DNA of 64,000 nt from Prostheceraeus crozeri (GCA_907163375.1 CAJQUW010008963.1:21001-85000), one strand, 5' to 3'. Shown: positions 1 to 11,190, counted from the stretch's first letter. Numbers and translations are program-made. Notes: a model not told the origin generated them from the sequence alone.

Positions 1-317
1 AGGTTAATTGCGATCAGTCATCGATTGAAAATATACGAAGAAAGGAATGAACAAGTCCGAATAAACAGGTTATTTCGAGAAAATCCGAAGAAAGTATACT
101 CACAGATAAGAGGTAGAGATAAATCAGATATAAGTGTGATCGAACATGCGGATGGAATAATGGATTACTCGAAAGACATATAGGAAAATGAAGGACAATA
201 CAATACCGAGGCTGAATGGCTAAAATTAATGGAAAGAAAATACGAAAGTCTCGCTTATCAAGATGACGTAGAGATAACAGAGGAAGACACAAAATTCAAA
301 CTTGCAAGTATGGGAAA

Positions 318-1882
318 ATGGAGAGCAGCAGGCCCTTAATACAGGTGTTCTGGATTAAGAAACTGAATAAGTTACATGAAAGATTTGCCAAGTACTATAC
401 TGAGTTCCTGCGGAATCCAAGCATGATTCCAAAATGGATGGTCAATGGTAGAACAGTACTTATAAAGAAAGACGAAGATAAACCTCCAACTCCAGACAAT
501 TTCCGGCCAATAACATGTCTCACAACCCTATGGAAATTGTTCACTGAAGTAATAACAGAAAAGATAAACCAACATGTAAAATCACAGAAGATAATACACA
601 GCGAACAAAAGGGCTGTCGTCCACACTGCAGAGGCACAAAAGAACAACTTGCCACAGACAGAACAATCACCGATGAAAGTAAAAAACGGAAGAAGAATTT
701 GTCAATGGCATGGATCGATTATCGCAAGGCTTTCGATTCCATTCCCCATTCATGGATCATGAAATGCCTTGACATGTACAAAATCAATAAGTCCATACAA
801 AAAGTGATAATAACATCAATGAAACATTGGGAGACGACCATTACACATGGTAAGCAAGTTATTGGAGCAATAAAGATCAAAAGAGAAATCTTCCAAGGAG
901 ACTCACTCTCATCACTGTTGTTCTGCCTTGCAATGAACCCACTGAGTGAGATCTTACATGGAATAGATAAATCGTATGCACTTACAAGGGGAAGACAAAT
1001 CAATCATCTGCTATACATGGACGATTTGAAACTATACGGGAAAACCGAAAATGACATTAACTGCCTCATCAACTCGGTTAAGATATACAGCGATGATATT
1101 AACATGAAGTTTGGAGTCGAAAAATGTGCGCGACTTATAATCCATCGAGGGAGAGTAATTGAAACAGACGGATTTCAAGCTGAAGAAGCACTAATAAGGA
1201 ATGTGACCCAAGATGGATATAAATACTTGGGAATTCCTCAGAGAGAAACCATACTTGATGATGTGGCAAAAGCAAGGGCAACAAAAGAATACAAGAGATT
1301 AAAGAAACTGCTGAAATACCTGCTGAAACTGCAGTACCCGTAATCAGCTACACTGGAGGAGTGGTGAAATGGGGAGTGCAAGAACTAAGTGAACTCAACC
1401 GAAAGACACGTAAGATACTAAACATCTACGGTGCACTACACCCAAGAGCCGATATCGACCGTCTCTACCTACCGTGGGATCGGGGAGGTAGGGGGTTGAA
1501 AGATCTGGCGGAAGTCATAGAACAAGAAGACAGAAGCCTAACAGAATATATACAAAACAGAAACGATGACCCACTGCTGGCAGTGGTTAAATCGGGCAAT
1601 TTGTACAGGCAGCGACAAGATACCTTAGAAGATTGGAAGATGAAAGTTGTAGAAGATCGATACCATAAATTGAAAGATAAGATAATGCACGGACAATACA
1701 CAAGGCAAATGCTGGAAATAACATCTAGGCAGGCTTGTTACGGTTGGTTGAAATCAGTCAATTTGAAAATTACCACAGAAGCGTTACTAACGGCAGCTCA
1801 AGACCAAGCAATCAATACGAAAGCACATGCAACATATATCCTGAAAACCAGCAATGATGCAGAGTGCAGAATGTGTAAATGA
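318..1882 (+). pseudogene. Reverse transcriptase region of RLE LINE copy 1
   Basis: Reverse transcriptase that would copy the element RNA at the nicked chromosomal target. Visible landmarks are NFRPITCL (RT motif 1-2 region), WIDYRKAFDSIPHSW (catalytic motif A, first Asp), IFQGDSLSSLLFCLAMNPLS (motif B) and the catalytic YMDDLKLYG near base 1015, followed by KYLGI (thumb start). Frame 318-1343 is open for 341 codons. Compared with the second copy, about 30 bases near 1310-1335 are lost, after which reading continues in another frame at 1361-1882 (GGRGLKDL, then a helical linker). The motif A segment missing from copy 2 is present here, so this copy keeps all RT catalytic motifs while still being interrupted. 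Confidence 0.85.
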
Positions 1883-1894
1883 GCAGATGAGACG

Positions 1895-2443
1895 GTGTCC
1901 CATATACTCACAGGATGCTCAAAACTGGCATCACAAGAGTACCTCAATCGCCACAAAGAAGTTGCCAGAATGATACATAGAGATATCTGTCTACAGTATG
2001 ACATCAGCGCATCGACAGAGCCATGGAAACACATGCCGATGCCAGCAGTTGAAACAGACATGGTGAAGATCTTATGGAACTTCGAAATAAGAACCGACAA
2101 GAACATTTCAGCAAGGAGACCCGATACAGTGATAGTGGACAAAGAAGAGAAGATGGGATACATAATCGATATCGCCGTTCCCGAGGATAGAAACATATGC
2201 AATAAAGAGCGAGAGAAAATAGCAAAGTACCAAGACCTGAAAATAGAAATACAGAAGCTGTGGAAGATTAAAGCAAAAGTGATACCAGTAGTAGTGGGAT
2301 CCTTGGGAGCCCATACTGACAACCTTAAGAAGTACCTCAAAGAGATTCCCGGTCGACACCAAGTACCTCAATTACGTAAGGCTGCCCTGCTCGGTAGTGC
2401 CTACATCCTCAGACGCACTCTGGATCTCCTTAAGTCCTGGTAG
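1895..2443 (+). pseudogene. Zinc knuckle and restriction-like endonuclease, C-terminus of RLE LINE copy 1
   Basis: C-terminal module that nicks target DNA in RLE-type LINEs. Just before it, across a TGA at 1880, is a CCHC zinc knuckle reading C-x2-C then H-x4-C (CRMCK, then VSHILTGC). The nuclease follows, with RRPDTVIVD, then YIIDIAVPED and a KYQDLK helix, matching the PD-(D/E)xK layout of the family, and ends in VIPVVVGSLGA. The frame closes with TAG at 2441. The zinc knuckle and nuclease share one frame apart from the TGA, and copy 2 has the same TGA. Confidence 0.8.
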
Positions 2444-2495
2444 GATTTCGAGGTCCTGAGTTACAATCGACCATTGTGTGGTCGTGATCCAAAAA

Positions 2496-3323
2496 AAATT
2501 AAAATATACAATTTTATTATTTAATTATATTAATTTATTAAAATATTTCGATTTGCTTTGCGCTTTTTGTATAGAGCAAGAATCCACCATATTTTACGTA
2601 TAAGTAGGCCGGTCCTACAATATTTTTTCTGCAACCAGGCGGGACCGGCAAAGTCGATTATAGTAACAAAATAATTGTATTGTTGCTACTATTTAATATA
2701 TTTTCCCAGTAATCATTTGATGATTCAATCATTGCAATGAGGTTATCTCATTGCTGACTTTCCCGTAATAAATCAGGGCTGAATTTCAGCAATATTTTCA
2801 TTAATGGACTTTCCTGTGATGATTCATTAGTTATTTCAGCAATATTTTCATTAATGGACTTTCCTGTGATGATTCATTAGTTATTTCTGCAATATTTTCA
2901 TTAATGGGCTTTTTTGAAAATCCGTAGATTCATTAGTCATTAATGAAACCGTACATGAATCATTACAGGAAACATTAATGAATTCTTCTTACTTTTTTGT
3001 ACGGGATAGCATTGGCTCTCAAGGTGGGCGATATTGCTCCCTAGGGGGCGATGAAGCAATTCTGGGGGCAATGACATAAATTGACACTTAAAAATATTTG
3101 AATTAAACATTTAGGGCCTAACAAGACGTTCAATTTATTTTCCTTATTGTCCACATATTAAAGAAGAAATAATTTGTTCTTCTGTTTAACTCTGCATGAG
3201 TATAAGCCTGATTGATCTAAAAACGTAATGACAATAGAGTGAAGGATTACTACGAGGGTGCACTCAAACACTTTCTCCATAAATATGAGGAATTGACTCA
3301 CAAAAGTTATGTTTTCTGATTCG
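2496..3323. other. AT-rich non-coding stretch with a 50-bp tandem repeat
   Basis: I see no gene here. It holds the AT-rich tail after the LINE, a 50-bp tandem repeat (2784-2910), and a short G-rich patch near 3023-3075 where a GGGGGCGAT-like word recurs. Confidence 0.5.
2784..2910. repeat. Tandem repeat, period 50, about 2.5 copies
   Basis: The word TTTCAGCAATATTTTCATTA starts at 2784 and 2834 and returns in slightly changed form at 2884, giving an exact 50-base period. The first two units are nearly identical. Confidence 0.85.
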
Positions 3324-3431
3324 AATATTTTCTCTTTCATTTGACCTACTGCTTAAAATTGCCTATCAACAGAGTTAGAAATTAAATGAACTTTAACTGA
3401 ATTTGTGAACTTAAAATTAAAATAATTTCAT
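3324..3431 (+). repeat. Outer inverted repeat, left arm (108 bp)
   Basis: Reverse complement of 4968-5074 with only a few mismatches. The two arms bracket about 1.5 kb that contains the Penelope-like fragment. Confidence 0.85.
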
Positions 3432-3620
3432 ATCTGAAAATGATTACATTGGCTGTTCGAATAACATTTAAGACCAACAAGCCTTCTTATGGAAAGAAAT
3501 TATAATTATTCAAACGCAGCGTCAAAGTTGCCATATTTATCCACTTGGAATAGTTGCTACACACTTAATATTCATGGTGTCTGTTAACCAGTTACGTCAT
3601 TCAAAAGACAATTCAAAGGT

Positions 3621-3665
3621 TTGCTTCAGTGAATGTTGTGTCTCGAGTGCTCGTCAGCTTAGCAA
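3621..3665 (+). repeat. Inner inverted repeat, left arm (45 bp)
   Basis: Reverse complement of 4544-4588 with two mismatches. It directly abuts the Penelope-like coding fragment. The core word CTCGAGTGCTCGTCAGCTTA also recurs in inverted form near 4513. Confidence 0.85.
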
Positions 3666-4522
3666 GAAATCGACCTGAAAATGCTCGATGCTACCTGGAT
3701 CATTATGTTTGCATTTAATATGCTCATAGAGAGCGCTGGATGCAGACTTATTAATTATTGCACGTTTGTGTTCTGCGTGCCGAGTGGAGAATTTTCTTAC
3801 AGTCTTTCCAATGTAGCATTCTCCACATTTATTACCTGTGTACCTATATACTACGTATTTATCACTACATTTATACTTAGGTAAACATTGACTGACTTGA
3901 CAGCTACAAGTATTAGAGAAATTTTTATTTTTGCTTATTTGGTTCACAGTCTGTCTACCGTATTCATTAATAACTGTAATGGGTAAGTTAAACTTCTTAA
4001 CAGCTTTATTAATTTTTCTATTACATTTATCACTGATAAATGGAACTTTAAAATAGCAATTATTTTGGTTCTTGATTTTATTTCTACTTCTACGCTTGTT
4101 CCTTTTCTTAGGAAAATTCTTGTTTCTATAGCCATTTTTAGTCAAAATGTCATTAAATTCGCTAATTTTTTCTTTTTGCATAACTTTATTCCTGCACCAA
4201 TTACCTTATCTTTTAAACGGTTACTAATGAAACTACCTTTAACATCATTGGGCACAAAAGAGTCCTTTCTTAGGGTTATGTCGGAATGGCCTGGTTCGTG
4301 GTACCACGCGTATTGAACTTCATTGTTAATTATTTTTACTTTCATATCTAAAAACGGTAACCATTCCATCGGCTTATGAGCTTCTATTGCAAATTTTATG
4401 TTTGAGTTTATTGAGTTAAAGACATCAGTTATATGGGACAGTAAGTCATTATTATACATCGGACCAAGGATGATATCATCGATGTATCTCATATAGAGGG
4501 ACGGAGAAAAGCTGACGAGCAC
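3654..4522 (-). pseudogene. Penelope-like element fragment: RT C-terminus and GIY-YIG nuclease
   Basis: Fossil piece of a Penelope-like retroelement. Reading on the minus strand, the catalytic RT motif MRYIDDIILGP (4142-4522) is followed by PFLDMKV, typical of the PLE palm and thumb. Next come a basic linker (NKRRSRNK) and a GIY-YIG endonuclease with YVVYRYTG and CYIGKTVRKFSTRHAEHKR (3654-4181). The RT-then-GIY-YIG order is diagnostic of canonical PLEs. The upstream two thirds of the element are absent and the remnant is interrupted. It differs clearly from the 4-kb PLE array further on, so it represents a separate, older family. Confidence 0.85.
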
Positions 4523-4543
4523 TCCGTCAGTGCTAAGCTTTCA

Positions 4544-4588
4544 TTGCTAAGCTGACGAACACTCGAGACACAACATCCACTGAAGCAA
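4544..4588 (+). repeat. Inner inverted repeat, right arm (45 bp)
   Basis: Pairs with 3621-3665. A further partial copy of its CTGACGAGCACT core lies 30 bases upstream at 4512-4524. Confidence 0.85.
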
Positions 4589-4967
4589 AAGCTATTACAC
4601 ACTTTGAAGCCAACAATCAATAGAAGACATGAATTACCTTGCTACAGTCTGCTTCACACTTTGATCACCTCACATTCAACAAGCAACACAATTCTTAATA
4701 CCATTCACTTCTTTATAAATCTTCACACCGAGTTTTCAGACCACCATTTGACTATCGACCGTAAGAAGGCGCTGGACGCCGAAGGCCCGTCACGCTGTGC
4801 GACCTGTAAATTTATAACTTTTTACTTTCGACCAATAAATTATATCGAGTCAGAAACTCTCATTACTTGCCTGTGAAATGCAACTTATTATATTATTCTA
4901 AGTCTGCATCAGAATTTTTTCTGACTTCTTCAAAGAGCTATCTTCAGGGAACTTATTTTTTTTTTCA

Positions 4968-5074
4968 TGAAATTATTTTAATTTTAAGTTCACAAAATCA
5001 GTTAAAGTTCATTTAATTTCTAACTCTGTTGATAGGCAATTTTAAGCAGTATGTCAAATGAAAGAGAAAATATT
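4968..5074 (+). repeat. Outer inverted repeat, right arm (107 bp)
   Basis: Pairs with 3324-3431. Outside it, at 5075-5411, I see only AT-rich sequence. Confidence 0.85.
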
Positions 5075-5411
5075 TGACAATATATATAAGGAAGCAATTT
5101 GTCCTCGAAAGGTAATTATATATTTTTTGACATACTTAAGAATTTTTGGAAATATTTTGGAAGATTAATAAATTATATTTTCGGTATGAATGACGTTTAA
5201 ACTTTTTACTCGAAAGCAATGCCTAAAATTCATTTACTATTTTAGGCTTTTAATAGTATAATATAAAATAGTTAAAGGTTATAACTTAAGAAGTTAGACA
5301 TTAGTTATAAGATGGCTTTATAGATAATACAAGACGAGTCAACGCATCATTTTTAATCATTTTTAGTTATTTGAGTTTTATGTGGACATATTATAAGAGC
5401 TTATTAAGTAT

Positions 5412-6596
5412 TTGGGTAGCGTGCGGTAAGACGCCCCGTCGATTTCTCAGAAGTCAAAAATGATACATGATATTTGACCCCTTTGAAGGATAATACTCAT
5501 TGACAAATGGGTTGGAACTTAAAAATCATTGAATTTTCATCATTAGTTTAGAAAACATGCTGCCCTTCTCATTTTCGATTCTTTTGATGTAACTTTTTTG
5601 AAGCTAAATGAAGTATGATGTAGTGCAATCAGACATCATTTTGACATCTTTAGTACATGAAGTATAAGTTTGTATATCTGAATATATGATTTTAACATTC
5701 GCCTGATTCAGTTCTACGCTTTCTTATGAAAACATACAGAAGAACCTACATGGCGTGGTAAGACGCCTCCCTGGGGGCGTTTAACCCCACATTACGTTTT
5801 TTCATTGTCAACGGCATTCATTCATATCCACTGACTTTACCGGTATTGGTTTCAAGCCAAACTCATGATTATTTCTTTGTTGTCTATGCATACTGATCAA
5901 CCACTTAATCATGTGCAGTTGTTTTGTGTGCGCGCGAGTTGTTTGCATAGCAGCACCTCGAGGCCAAAGAAAGTATTTCTATATCGACTGCCGCTGGGTC
6001 TTCGCACAGTGAAGAAAGCCAAGTCAATCCCAAGAGACGATTCTGAATACGGATGCATTGTATGCAACGAATTTTATTCAAATCACCGACCACGTGAAAA
6101 GTGGATACTGTGTATGCAATGCAGTCAGTGGAAGCATGAGGAACGTACTGCGCCGGCAAAGGTTCTAAATTATGTTTGTGAAATATTCAAATAGTGACGG
6201 TGCTTCGGCGGCCTAATCTTTTTCTGTAGGCCTCTGTTTGTTATAGAAAAAACAGCCGGAGGACAAGTTGTTTTGGTTTTGCTAGATAATTATATCACAT
6301 TGGCCTAATACACTAGCTCTCCTAAAGATGTTTAACAATTCTAAAAGTTGGGAGTGGGTTGCCACCGCGGTGGGGCGTCTTATCCCCTACAGGGAGTAGG
6401 ACGCTCCTTTTGGCTCTTCTTGAAAGTCGAAAAATGTGGGATCTCCTCTAAATTTCTAATTATAGTCCTAGTCCATGTAATTAGTAAATATACTGAAATA
6501 ATTTATAATGGCAAGATCTGACAGAAAGAAAAGGGAATAGTTCCTGAACAGTCCAATCTCGTTTAAGGGGGAGCGTCATACCCCAGTCTACCCTAA
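5412..6596 (+). mobile_element. pogo/Tigger-like DNA transposon, internally deleted
   Basis: About 1.2-kb element of the pogo branch of Tc1/mariner. The ends are imperfect inverted repeats: GGTAGCGTGCGGTAAGACGC at 5416 and, read on the minus strand from about 6594, GGTAGACTGGGGTATGACGC. Each end is close to a TA dinucleotide, the target duplicated by this superfamily. The same GGTAAGACGCC word recurs inside at about 5756 and, inverted, at about 6373, as expected for subterminal transposase-binding sites. Only the C-terminal finger of the transposase remains, so it could move only with help from a relative. Confidence 0.7.
5865..6194 (+). pseudogene. pogo-type transposase C-terminal zinc-finger remnant
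   Basis: A 109-codon frame whose second half reads GCIVCNEFYSNHRPREKWIL followed by CMQCSQWKHEERT. This Cys-x2-Cys, Cys-x2-Cys, His pattern is the small PHD-like finger found at the C-terminus of many jerky/Tigger-type transposases. The DDE catalytic core and the N-terminal DNA-binding domain are absent, and the final Cys pair is not seen. It lies between the terminal repeats of the enclosing element, which supports the assignment. The first 40 codons are probably not part of the original protein. Confidence 0.65.
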
Positions 6597-6965
6597 TATT
6601 AAAGACATTCAGTAGTATTTATTTCTTTCGACGGTCAAAAAGCTGTCGAGTGCAGCCAAGCGACCATTTTAGTCGGAATATCAATGTTCGAATTAGTCAG
6701 AAGAATATTTTACATCTGTGATGGTGTTAATTTTTTATTGAGTGGCCTCTATGTAATCCTTTACTCTTATGGTAATGACAGTTATTCATTCACCTGAGGG
6801 TATAAGAACTCGAACCAAGGGATTTGTGCTTCCACAATTGGAATTGAATCAAATATACCATAGCATCGTATGTAGATGAATCATTGTTGCCTCTAAGTCG
6901 CAGGCTAGCAGACTTCTCTTCACCTTTTCAAATTTTGAGCTCATGTTGTTGTTCTTTTTATAATA

Positions 6966-7015
6966 TGTGCCCTGATGATAACGACGCTTAGTCGTTGAAA
7001 TGTATTGGCGGAATA
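6966..7015 (+). ncRNA. Hammerhead-ribozyme-like motif
   Basis: CTGATGA at 6972-6978 matches the hammerhead core. A perfect stem II follows (AACGAC pairing with GTCGTT across a 5-base loop), then GAAA at 6997-7000, the second core element. PLE tails carry such motifs, and TA-rich DNA follows immediately, as in the PLEs later in this window. Stem I and stem III are less clear, so this is a candidate only. Confidence 0.45.
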
Positions 7016-7040
7016 TATACATTATAATATAACAACAGCA

Positions 7041-7493
7041 TTACTTCAATTTCCCACCTTGAAAAAAGCTTCTACAAAACCTTACAAAAAACGCTCCTAC
7101 TGTTTCTGGTTGCATTGTTGCTCGCTGAGGTCGAATAATGCTCACAGTGTTGAAAGCTGAGAAGTGTCGTTCCGACTCCGAGCTGCATGCCTGTATTACA
7201 AAAACTGCTCGCGCTACTGCACTGAGGATGGGGAAGTCCACTTTTCTGTCGCGCCACCAACGTAATGTATTCTTCAGTGCGCCAGCATGAATTTGCCTAC
7301 GATAATATTCGACTTCAATTTTTCTTGCCGATCTGCAATTCTCCACTGACGCCTTTGTCAAATCGATCCTGCTCGATTTGTCGGAAGACGTGTTGTATCT
7401 GAATGTTTCTAATATATCTTCTTGACCATCAATCACATTTTCTTGCTTTAGAAAACGATTCGGGCTTAGGTGTCTCACACGAAGTGTCAGCAT
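7041..7493 (-). pseudogene. hAT transposase, C-terminal dimerisation domain
   Basis: A 150-codon minus-strand frame with the hAT dimerisation signature: LRWWRDRKVDFPILSAVAR, then SSESERHFSAFNTV, then RPQRATMQPETV. This helix region mediates hAT multimers and holds the C-terminal part of the catalytic fold. The BED finger and the catalytic Asp residues upstream are missing, so only about the last quarter of the transposase remains. Neighbours are other repeats and no host exon is apparent. Confidence 0.85.
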
Positions 7494-8849
7494 CTGTAAC
7501 GGTTATCATGCCGGCCAAATCTGACCCCATTCTTAAAACAGCATCCTCTGCCTGTTGAATGAAGCATTGCGAAATGCCAGGATCCCGGGCCGCCACTCAA
7601 TGATAGCTTGCTTCCTAGCCGAATGCAGTGTTGACATGGCGTGGACTGTGATTCACTTCTCTGGGTGAATTCAAAAGGGGAGAATCAGCTGTTATAAACG
7701 TGCTGAGATCATGTGAGTCAGTAATCGCAAAACACAATCGCTCTCACGAAAGCCTTGAGATAAATGCAACGGAATGAATTTCGAAAGACTTAGAAACGAT
7801 AAAAATCAATTTGCCATTTTAAGTCTATTTGAGACCGGGTTAGCCGGATCAGGTGCTTGACCCGTGACCCGGGTGACCCTGGCACAAATCAGTCACCCGG
7901 CGACACGCGACCCGGTGGCCCGTTTCCAGCTGTGGACGGAGCATCCGGTTTTGGCGTCACGGTGTTCGCGTAAACACGTAGCGGTTGCAGCAGTTCAAGT
8001 TCTCTGTCCACAACGTCAATGTTTTCTGTCTAGCGAATGGCACACCATTTTTTGGCAGTTTTTCTGTCAATTCAAGAATGTTTTTCTCTACGAGCAGGAC
8101 TGTCCTTGAAGAGCGAGTAAAAAGCAAGCAAAAAACCTTCAACATTCCATCATAATCTCTTATTGCCCACGCGGAAAGCGCTGTTAATAGCATGTAGTCC
8201 ACAACTTCCCAGCTGAAGAAGTTGAAAGTCACAGTCACCAGACAATCTTCGGTCTGCTTGAAATATACTAAAGAATTTCCAATTAACCGCGGGACCATCC
8301 ATTGAAATTTGCACCAAGTTCTTATACAGCGCATATCATTATCAAATCTGACAACTATCAACACCAGGAATTGACTTCAGCTGAGATGTGAAGTCGATTC
8401 AACAATCAATTTAAGTTTACTGAAAGCTAACTTTCAGGGAATTTATGATATTGCATCCTATGTAGTAATAAAGGCCGACAGTACAGATATATTTCGCAAA
8501 AAAATTACCCCTTCATTTCCCAGATTTCCCGGCTTTTTCCCCGTATGATAAAAATCCCGTGTAATTCCCGTATTCCCGCGAGAAAATAAGTCGGCATGAA
8601 TCATAGCATGATTTCAGTATGATTCATATGTTCTTGAGATTTCAGACAGAAATCAAACATCTGCATGAATTTTCCATACTATGAATTTTCCATACTGAAA
8701 TCATGCGCAAAGATGGTTTTGAGGTTTTCATACTATGATTTCTGCATGAATTTTCCATACTAAAATTTGACTATGGAAAGGATTGGCAGAGTCATAGGTA
8801 TGAAATCCTAGGATTTTCATACTGAAATCTTACTATGAATGGCATTGTG
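7494..8849. other. Non-coding, repeat-derived stretch
   Basis: I see no convincing gene. A GC-rich patch at 7834-7925 repeats ACCCGG/GACCCG words. CCCGTATTCCCG-type words cluster at 8515-8580, and TTTTCCATACT recurs several times between 8670 and 8765 with partial palindromy, as in a degraded non-autonomous DNA transposon. A 135-codon minus frame at 7957-8364 has no motif that I recognise. Confidence 0.4.
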
Positions 8850-9406
8850 ATCGGTCGGTCGTTTTCTGTTTCCTGTCCGTGTTTCGAGTTTTTCCTCTCC
8901 CTGTTTACACATTGCCGTTGATTTGGCCGTTTTTGGTATCATTTGGATCATTGGAGGGTCCTGCTACTCTTTTGGCTGGTTTCGGGGCCTGATTTTGCCT
9001 ATTGATTGTGTTTTGTGTATTTTTTGTCTCTCCCATCATTTGAGTGGTATTCATTACCGAATTCTTGGTGGTTGCTTGCATTACACAATTTTGGATTTTC
9101 TCAGTGTCCCTCGTTTCTATTTTTGGCTCACACGTTCGTGGCATTGTGATTGATCTGCATGGTCTGTTTTGCGATTTAGTGATATTGTGCGGTATTATCT
9201 CTATGCGTTTCCAAGGCCGTCTCTACGCGATCATCGATCTTTGCATTTCGAAGTGTGTTTCAGTTGTCTGATATTGTAAGTCTGCACATCATCTGTTTTG
9301 TGATCTAATCAGCTGTTCGCTTGTGTCCTCTGTAGCACCCTCCTACACAAAAGTGTCGGTCATCATCGATTTTTTTACAAGTGACATACTACATATAACG
9401 TTCAAG

Positions 9407-10075
9407 ATGACGGATACAATTTCAGGTGATCGATTGTGTTTTGATGGTGTTCGGCGGATGTCTGCAAGTGCTTTGAACAAGTTAACGAAGCATCAACTTC
9501 TGAATGTCCTAAGAGATGCCATTGACAAAGCTGATGACTGTCAATCTGGTCAATCTTCCATTAATGCTGACGTAATAAAATCAGCAGTTCCTGACGCAGT
9601 CAATGAAATCAAGGTCGAATAAATGGCTGAAAGTAAACGAATGATAGAGAACGTGGAACGGAGATTAGAAAGAGAAATCAATATGATTACGGCAAGTCTA
9701 GAGAATGACGTTGAGAACAGAATAATTGATGAACTTGAGCTTCGTGAATCAAAGCGAAATAATGTTGTGATTTTGGAATAAGTGAGAGTGCTGACAAGGA
9801 CCGAAGTCGTGAGCATGATGATATACAACTAAAAGACTTGCTTTCAACCCTCAACCTTGACCATAAAATTGATATGACAAGATCATTTCGGCTTGGTAGA
9901 AGAGGAACACGATCCAGACCTATTAAAGTTGTACTTGACTCTCCCATCAGCAGTCCCTTCTTTTTAAGTCGGCTCCAAGACTCTATAACAATCATCAGTT
10001 TAAGAAAGTTTTTATCAAGAATGACCTTACTCCTCGTTAGCGTGAGCAAAATAGTTTTCTGCCTCTGGAGCTGAA
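9407..10075 (+). pseudogene. LINE ORF1 (RNA-binding protein) relic
   Basis: ORF1 product, an RNA-binding chaperone that coats LINE RNA. It starts at MTDTISGDRLCFDGVRRMSA. After a stop near 9620 the reading continues with a coiled-coil-like stretch (MAESKRMIENVERRLEREIN). ELELRESKRNNVVIL follows, the hallmark that opens the ORF1 RRM-like domain, and then RSFRLGRRGTRSRPIKVVL, the conserved RLG segment. At least two frame changes and one stop interrupt it. Confidence 0.7.
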
Positions 10076-10166
10076 GAGAAGACGTGATAATGGTGAAGAT
10101 GTTTGCATCAGAAAGGGCAAGATAGTCCTGCGTTCATTGTGACTTCCCAGGTTCCCGACTTTAGTT

Positions 10167-10953
10167 TTGCTGAATGCGCGTTCAATTGCAACTCCCGGAA
10201 AAATTGATGAACTGAGACTTTCTTGTGCTTCCTATAAGCCCGATATTGTAATTGTAGCAGAATCCTGGTTGAACGAAACCCACGAGGATTGTCTTTTCCA
10301 TGTTCCAGGTTTTCATATATTTAGATGTGACCAAGTCAATCATCGGAGTGGAGGTGTCGCTACTTGGATTAGTTCCTCCTTGAATGTTCGGCGCATGTTT
10401 GCTTGCATATAAAGCACAGTAACACTTTATTTTTAGCTACCATTTACATCCCCCCACATTTGAATAGTGACGAACTGTTGACAATTTCAGAATCAGTCAT
10501 TGATATTATTGATGAAATTACAAATGATATTCCTGACGTGCACATAATCATAGCTGGTGATTTGAATCATTTTAATTGTTCGTATCTAATGAATTTTTTG
10601 ATTTATGTGATAAGCTTGTCACTCCTACTCGTGCTGATGCTATTCTCGACAAGATTTTGGTTAGTCGATCTTTAAACAGTAACTATCCCAGTGCGACTGT
10701 AGGTCCGCCACTGTCTTTAAATCGTAGAGGTTCTCATTGCCAAGTATTGTTTGAGCCATCACATGCATATGTAGAACAAGACTTTCAGAGAGATCATGTT
10801 GTATACGACACGCGTAAAAGATATGTTTTTGATTTTTTGTCCAAACTCAAAAATTGTTTGTTTCATGATTTATATCTTGAAAATGATTTAGACATCAAAA
10901 CAAATTTGTTTTATTCTAAGTTTTCTGATTGTCTCTCTGTCATCCCATCATAA
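10167..10953 (+). pseudogene. LINE APE-type endonuclease relic
   Basis: N-terminal nuclease domain of LINE ORF2, which nicks target DNA. Visible motifs are LNARSI and PDIVIVAESWLNE (catalytic Glu segment), RSGGVATWI, then IIIAGDLNHFN (the GDxN active-site block) and finally DKILVSRSL and GSHCQVLFEPS (the terminal S-H block of the APE fold). The pieces lie in three frames (10167-10412, 10403-10675, 10576-10953), so there are at least two small indels. Confidence 0.8.
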
Positions 10954-11127
10954 TTTTTACATGGAAAAGTGCAAGGTTGAAATAGCCAATTGTAAGAGCA
11001 GATGGGTGCAAAGATCTATAAAGTCAAGCCGCAGAGTATGGAACATCGTTGATGATGTGAAGGGAAAATGTACTAACTATCCGTTGACATCAATCATAGC
11101 CAACTTTCCAGACCTTGAATCAGCTAC

Positions 11128-11190
11128 ATAAAGACTTGAATTGTAAAGTGGCTCACGGAAATTTCATTGATAATCAACTGAATTTCCGTT
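11128..11190 (+). repeat. Dispersed repeat, copy 1
   Basis: About 63 bases starting with AGACTTGAATTGTAAAGTGG are nearly identical to 15406-15468 in the same orientation. The truncated LINE ends exactly here. Confidence 0.75.

Larger units (their letters stand above)
1..2495 (+). mobile_element. RLE-type LINE (R2/NeSL/Hero-like group), copy 1, 5' cut by window edge
   Basis: Non-LTR retrotransposon of the group that carries a restriction-like endonuclease (RLE) behind the reverse transcriptase. The window opens inside it: base 1 matches base 50896 of the second copy. Its end lies near 2495, after a short 3' UTR closing in an A-run followed by AT-rich DNA, with no long poly(A). Parts in order are the linker before the RT, the RT (318-1343), the thumb and linker (1361-1882), and the zinc knuckle plus RLE (1895-2443). 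The copy is dead, with in-frame stops near 180 and 336, a loss of bases around 1310-1335 and a TGA at 1880-1882. Group assignment rests on the RLE and on motif style; the exact clade was not tested. Confidence 0.85.
8850..11127 (+). mobile_element. L2/CR1-like LINE, internally deleted
   Basis: Non-LTR retrotransposon with a T-rich, G/C-mixed 5' UTR (about 8850-9320), ORF1 relics (9407-10075), an APE-type endonuclease (10167-10953) and a short piece of the linker that precedes the RT (10960-11100). The RT itself is missing. The linker piece WVQRSIKSSRRVWNIVDDV resembles the corresponding part of the minus-strand LINE at 27-28 kb, which suggests the same or a related family. Placement in the L2/CR1 group rests on ORF1 and endonuclease style, without phylogeny. 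Confidence 0.75.

Noticed and set aside
4505-4560. Possible hammerhead with CTGACGAG, stem GCACT/AGTGC.
   Set aside because: A stem II is present, but the second core element does not follow it; the words look instead like part of the inner inverted repeat.
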